Source: an uncultured Collinsella sp.
GTDB lineage: Bacteria > Actinomycetota > Coriobacteriia > Coriobacteriales > Coriobacteriaceae
Reading direction: 5' to 3'
Assembly (NCBI GenBank): GCA_959020715.1
Contig: CAUESV010000010.1
Location: 11,129-75,128 of the forward strand
Length of the DNA: 64,000 nt
Each line of letters opens with the position of its first letter. Within the stretch, counting starts at the first letter, position 1. The position numbers were made by a program, and so were the translations under genes. Positions 61,581 through 64,000 of this stretch are shown in pieces. Below the pieces are notes generated by a model. It was given only the letters and a program-made list of their open reading frames with translations, was not told where the DNA came from and searched no databases.

Positions 61581-62980
61581 TTAACGGTCGTTTCGTTGCC
61601 GATATGAAGTCGCCCCGCACCCCCGATAACGAGGAGCCGGCTGCCGAGCGCGCCTGCGACTTCCGCCCCGTCGACAAGGGCTTCACCGAGGAGATGGCGC
61701 TGGCTGAGGCCGAGCGCTGCCTCAACTGCAAGAAGCCGTTCTGTGTTGAGGGCTGCCCCGTCAACATCAACATCCCCCGCTTTATCGAGCAGATCCGCGC
61801 GAAGGACTTCGGCGGTGCCCTCGATACCATTCGCGAGGACTCCATGCTTCCCGCTATCTGCGGCCGCGTCTGCCCGCAGGAGAACCAGTGCGAGGGCAAG
61901 TGCATCCGTGGTAAGAAGTCCGAGCCCGTGGCCATCGGCCAGCTCGAGCGCTTCCTGGGTGACCGCCCCGAGCTCGCCTCCACGCCCAAGATGGCCCCCA
62001 AGAACGGCAAGAAGGTCGCCGTCGTCGGTTCCGGCCCGTCCGGCATCACCTGCGCCGGCGAGCTCGCCCGCAACGGCTTTGACGTCACCGTCTTTGAGGC
62101 CTTCTTTACCGGCGGCGGCGTGCTGGTCTACGGCATCCCCGAGTTCCGTCTGCCCAAGGCGGTCGTCAAGCGCGAAATTGACGGCCTGGAGGACATGGGC
62201 GTCAAGTTTGAGTACAACTCCGTCGTGGGCAACATGGCCACGGCCGAGGAGCTGTTCGAGCAGGGCTTCGACGCCATCTACGTGGCGACCGGCGCCGGCC
62301 TGCCCAAGTTCCTCAACGTCCCCGGCGAGAACCTGCCCAACGTCTTCTTCGCGAACGAGTACCTCACCCGCGTGAACCTGATGAAGGCCAACAAGTTCCC
62401 CGAGTACGACACCCCCACCAAGCACGGCAAGAACGTCGTTGTCTTTGGCGGCGGCAACGTGGCCATGGACGCCGTCCGTACCGCCAAGCGCCTGGGCGCC
62501 GAGCACGCCATCATCGCCTACCGTCGTACCGAGGACGAGATGCCCTGCCGTCGCGCCGAGCTGCACCATGCTAAGGCCGAGGGCGTTGAGGTTCTGCCGC
62601 TCGTCTCCCCGCTCGAGTTTGTCGCTGGCGAGGACGGCTCCGTGTGCGCCGTCAAGGTCCAGAAGATGGAGCTCGGCGAGCCTGACGAGTCCGGCCGTCG
62701 TCGCCCGGTGCCCATCGAGGGCGCCATCGAGGAGATCCCCTGCGACGTCGCTATTTCGGCTATCGGCACCAACGCCAACCCCTTCGCAAAGAAGATCGGC
62801 GGCAAGATGGAGCTCAACAAGTGGGGCTACATCGTTGCCGACGAGGAGACCGGCCAGACCACCGATCCCCGCATCTGGGCTGGCGGCGACATCGTCACCG
62901 GTGCCGCTACGGTCATTCTGGCGATGGGCGCCGGCAAGAAGGCCGCCGCTTCCATCACCAAGAGCCTGCTGGGCGAGTAA
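61571..62980 (+). CDS. nfnB: NfnB-type NADPH-dependent subunit (glutamate synthase small-subunit-like)
   Basis: 469 residues. Fer4_20 Fe-S domain with CLNCKKPFCVEGCPVNI and CGRVCPQENQCEGKCI (two [4Fe-4S]). FAD and NADP domains: VVGSGPSGITCAGELARNG, YGIPEFRLPK, VFGGGNVAMDAVRTAKRLGA, AISAIGTNANP, IWAGGDIVTGAATVILAMG. It is translationally coupled to nfnA (10-bp overlap). As NfnAB the pair couples NADH and reduced ferredoxin to NADPH formation and would share the ferredoxin pool with the Ech hydrogenase. The same fold alone is called GltD or homotetrameric GltA, so the bifurcating function is inferred from the pair. Confidence 0.88.
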   Translation: MPLVNGRFVADMKSPRTPDNEEPAAERACDFRPVDKGFTEEMALAEAERCLNCKKPFCVEGCPVNINIPRFIEQIRAKDFGGALDTIREDSMLPAICGRVCPQENQCEGKCIRGKKSEPVAIGQLERFLGDRPELASTPKMAPKNGKKVAVVGSGPSGITCAGELARNGFDVTVFEAFFTGGGVLVYGIPEFRLPKAVVKREIDGLEDMGVKFEYNSVVGNMATAEELFEQGFDAIYVATGAGLPKFLNVPGENLPNVFFANEYLTRVNLMKANKFPEYDTPTKHGKNVVVFGGGNVAMDAVRTAKRLGAEHAIIAYRRTEDEMPCRRAELHHAKAEGVEVLPLVSPLEFVAGEDGSVCAVKVQKMELGEPDESGRRRPVPIEGAIEEIPCDVAISAIGTNANPFAKKIGGKMELNKWGYIVADEETGQTTDPRIWAGGDIVTGAATVILAMGAGKKAAASITKSLLGE

Positions 62981-63008
62981 TCACCCACAGCGCTAGCCAT
63001 CAAACGGC

Positions 63009-63046
63009 AAAGTCCCCGTCGAGCACACGCCCGGCGGGGACTTTTT
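63009..63046 (+). terminator. Intrinsic terminator of nfnAB
   Basis: AAAGTCCCCG / CGGGGACTTTTT stem with an 8-16 base loop and T-run. Confidence 0.92.
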
Positions 63047-63065
63047 CTATGCCGGCCGCCCCAGA

Positions 63066-63098
63066 CCACCACGATGGGGACAGGCACCTTTGTGGTGG
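63066..63098. repeat. GTCCCC-core palindrome with CCACCA arms (family F)
   Basis: Arms CCACCA/TGGTGG enclose CGATGGGGACAGGCACCTTTG. The core is like families C and E but with different arms. Confidence 0.8.
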
Positions 63099-63122
63099 TT
63101 CCGGACTTGGCCGGCCAGCTTG

Positions 63123-63340
63123 TCTCAATCTGTAACAGTTAGACCCCGTTGAGTCCCGTAGTTGTTACAGATTGAGACATTGTGCGAACGTCCGCCCGTT
63201 CATCTCAATCTGTAACAGTAAGAGGCAAAATTCCTTGCTACGTGTTACAGATCGAGACATTGCGCAGGCGGTCAGACGATTCATCTAAACCTGTAACATC
63301 TAGGGCCGTTTTGGACGGTCAGGTGTTACAGATTGAGATT
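63123..63340. repeat. Phased hairpin array (family D), locus 3: three units
   Basis: Left half-sites start at 63123, 63203 and 63284. Right half-sites start at 63163, 63243 and 63324, again 40 bp after each; period 80-81 bp. It lies between convergent genes and ends 36 bases before the stop of the surface-protein gene. Confidence 0.92.
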
Positions 63341-63375
63341 TTACTGAAGCCGAGGATGGGAGCCGTCACCAAAAC

Positions 63376-64000
63376 TTAGCGCTTGCGGCGCTTGGTCGCG
63401 GCGACACCGGCGGCGGCAACGGCTGCACCGGCGATACCCAGGGCGGCGACCGTCATCGCGGTGGCATCGCCCGTGGCAGCCAAGACGGCGTGGGATTTCT
63501 TGGCCGGCGTGGTTTTCTCAACCGTCTTGGCCACCGTGGTGGTTGCGGCAGGCTTGATCTCCGGTTTCTGCTCGAGCTTGGTATCGGGCTTAACCTCGGG
63601 CTTCATCTCGGGCTGCGGCGCCGGCATCTCCGGGTCGACCGGGACCGGCTTAGCCTCGGGCATAAACGTCAGGTCGGTGATTAGCCATAGCGTACGGAAC
63701 AAGCCGGGAACAGGCGCATGCTCGCTTGCCTTATCCACCCGATAACTGCACTCCACGCCATTGACCATCAGTTTAATGTTAGACGTAAAGAAGAAATCCC
63801 ACGCCGGCTTAAAGTACAGGCCATAGCGATAGGTCACACCAGATTTAAAAGCGTCGATGTGGTTGGTGATTTTCCGGTCCCAGAATATATCGGAGTTCAC
63901 TTCACTGCCATCGCTGCCCGTCCAGAACTCACACTGAAGAATGGAGCCTTGATTATCGACTTTATTCGAACACCTCCCACATTCATCCGCACATGTGCGG
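63376..64000 (-). CDS. C-terminal part of a cell-surface protein with LPXTG-like (LAATG) signal (5' end outside the window)
   Basis: The frame is open to the right edge; about 207 residues are seen. It begins within a Cys-containing segment (CADECGRCSNK, LQCEFW), then a folded region (YRYGLYFKPAWDFFFTSNIK). A Pro/Lys/Glu repeat stalk (PEMKPEVKPDTKLEQKPEIK) follows, and the tail SHAVLAATGDATAM, a hydrophobic helix, then KRRKR. The tail has the layout of a sortase signal with LAATG in place of LPXTG, so it may use a different sortase or be membrane-retained. A GTG at 63900 is not the start, because coding continues upstream of it. Confidence 0.75.
   Translation of the reverse strand, partial: RTCADECGRCSNKVDNQGSILQCEFWTGSDGSEVNSDIFWDRKITNHIDAFKSGVTYRYGLYFKPAWDFFFTSNIKLMVNGVECSYRVDKASEHAPVPGLFRTLWLITDLTFMPEAKPVPVDPEMPAPQPEMKPEVKPDTKLEQKPEIKPAATTTVAKTVEKTTPAKKSHAVLAATGDATAMTVAALGIAGAAVAAAGVAATKRRKR

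Overview
The window is a high-GC (about 60-65 %) chromosomal segment with dense bacterial operons. It looks like a strictly anaerobic gut actinobacterium of the Coriobacteriia, most likely Collinsella. The basis is inference from the mix of genes: an Ech-type NiFe hydrogenase, NfnAB-type transhydrogenase, several ferredoxin and flavin reductases, PucR-type regulation, LPXTG-type surface proteins, FolP-FolK, GlmU and Prs, and no oxygen-respiration genes. No rRNA is present; there is one tRNA, an initiator tRNA-Met.

Layout. 1-7.5 kb (minus strand): MgtE (cut by the edge), a degenerate NodB-fold protein, PRC-barrel, YtxH, a stand-alone cyanophycin-synthetase N-domain-like protein, a CNNM/CorC protein and a hemolysin III protein. 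7.6-10.1 kb: an alpha/beta hydrolase behind a promoter with two palindromic operators, then a DUF362 ferredoxin. 10.4-19.4 kb: an FtsX-type ABC transporter, an ABC-2 exporter (one ATPase, two permeases) and a divergent NarL-type two-component pair. 20-26.3 kb: a 2107-residue sortase-anchored adhesin with a VWA domain and about ten pilin-type domains. 27-32.7 kb: a five-gene group 4 NiFe hydrogenase operon whose two membrane subunits are fused. 32.8-43.7 kb: an HTH protein, an Old Yellow Enzyme reductase, a PucR regulator and a redox module (FMN reductase with zinc ribbon, NuoF-like and NuoG/GltD-like proteins, fumarate-reductase-like flavoprotein). 44-57.8 kb: tRNA, CoaX, an AAA/DUF4143 ATPase, a biotin-ligase-like protein, FolP-FolK, Sir2, exonuclease III, an ECF transporter (S, fused A-A, T), GlmU and Prs. 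58-64 kb: a putative Vsr/DUF559-fold protein between two long hairpin elements, Pth, NfnAB and the end of another surface protein.

The most striking content is between the genes. Almost every gap longer than 150 bp holds palindromic repeats of several distinct families. They include arrays of 15-bp inverted repeats phased at exactly 40/80 bp (three loci), 152-bp and 158-bp long-hairpin elements of invariant length that travel together at three loci, about 204-bp elements flanking one gene, 43-bp hairpins flanking another, and many small palindromes sharing a GTCCCC core. Several provide or abut stop codons or carry a central intrinsic-terminator hairpin. No transposase that could move them is seen. 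All family assignments are from reading motifs by eye; no database search was possible.
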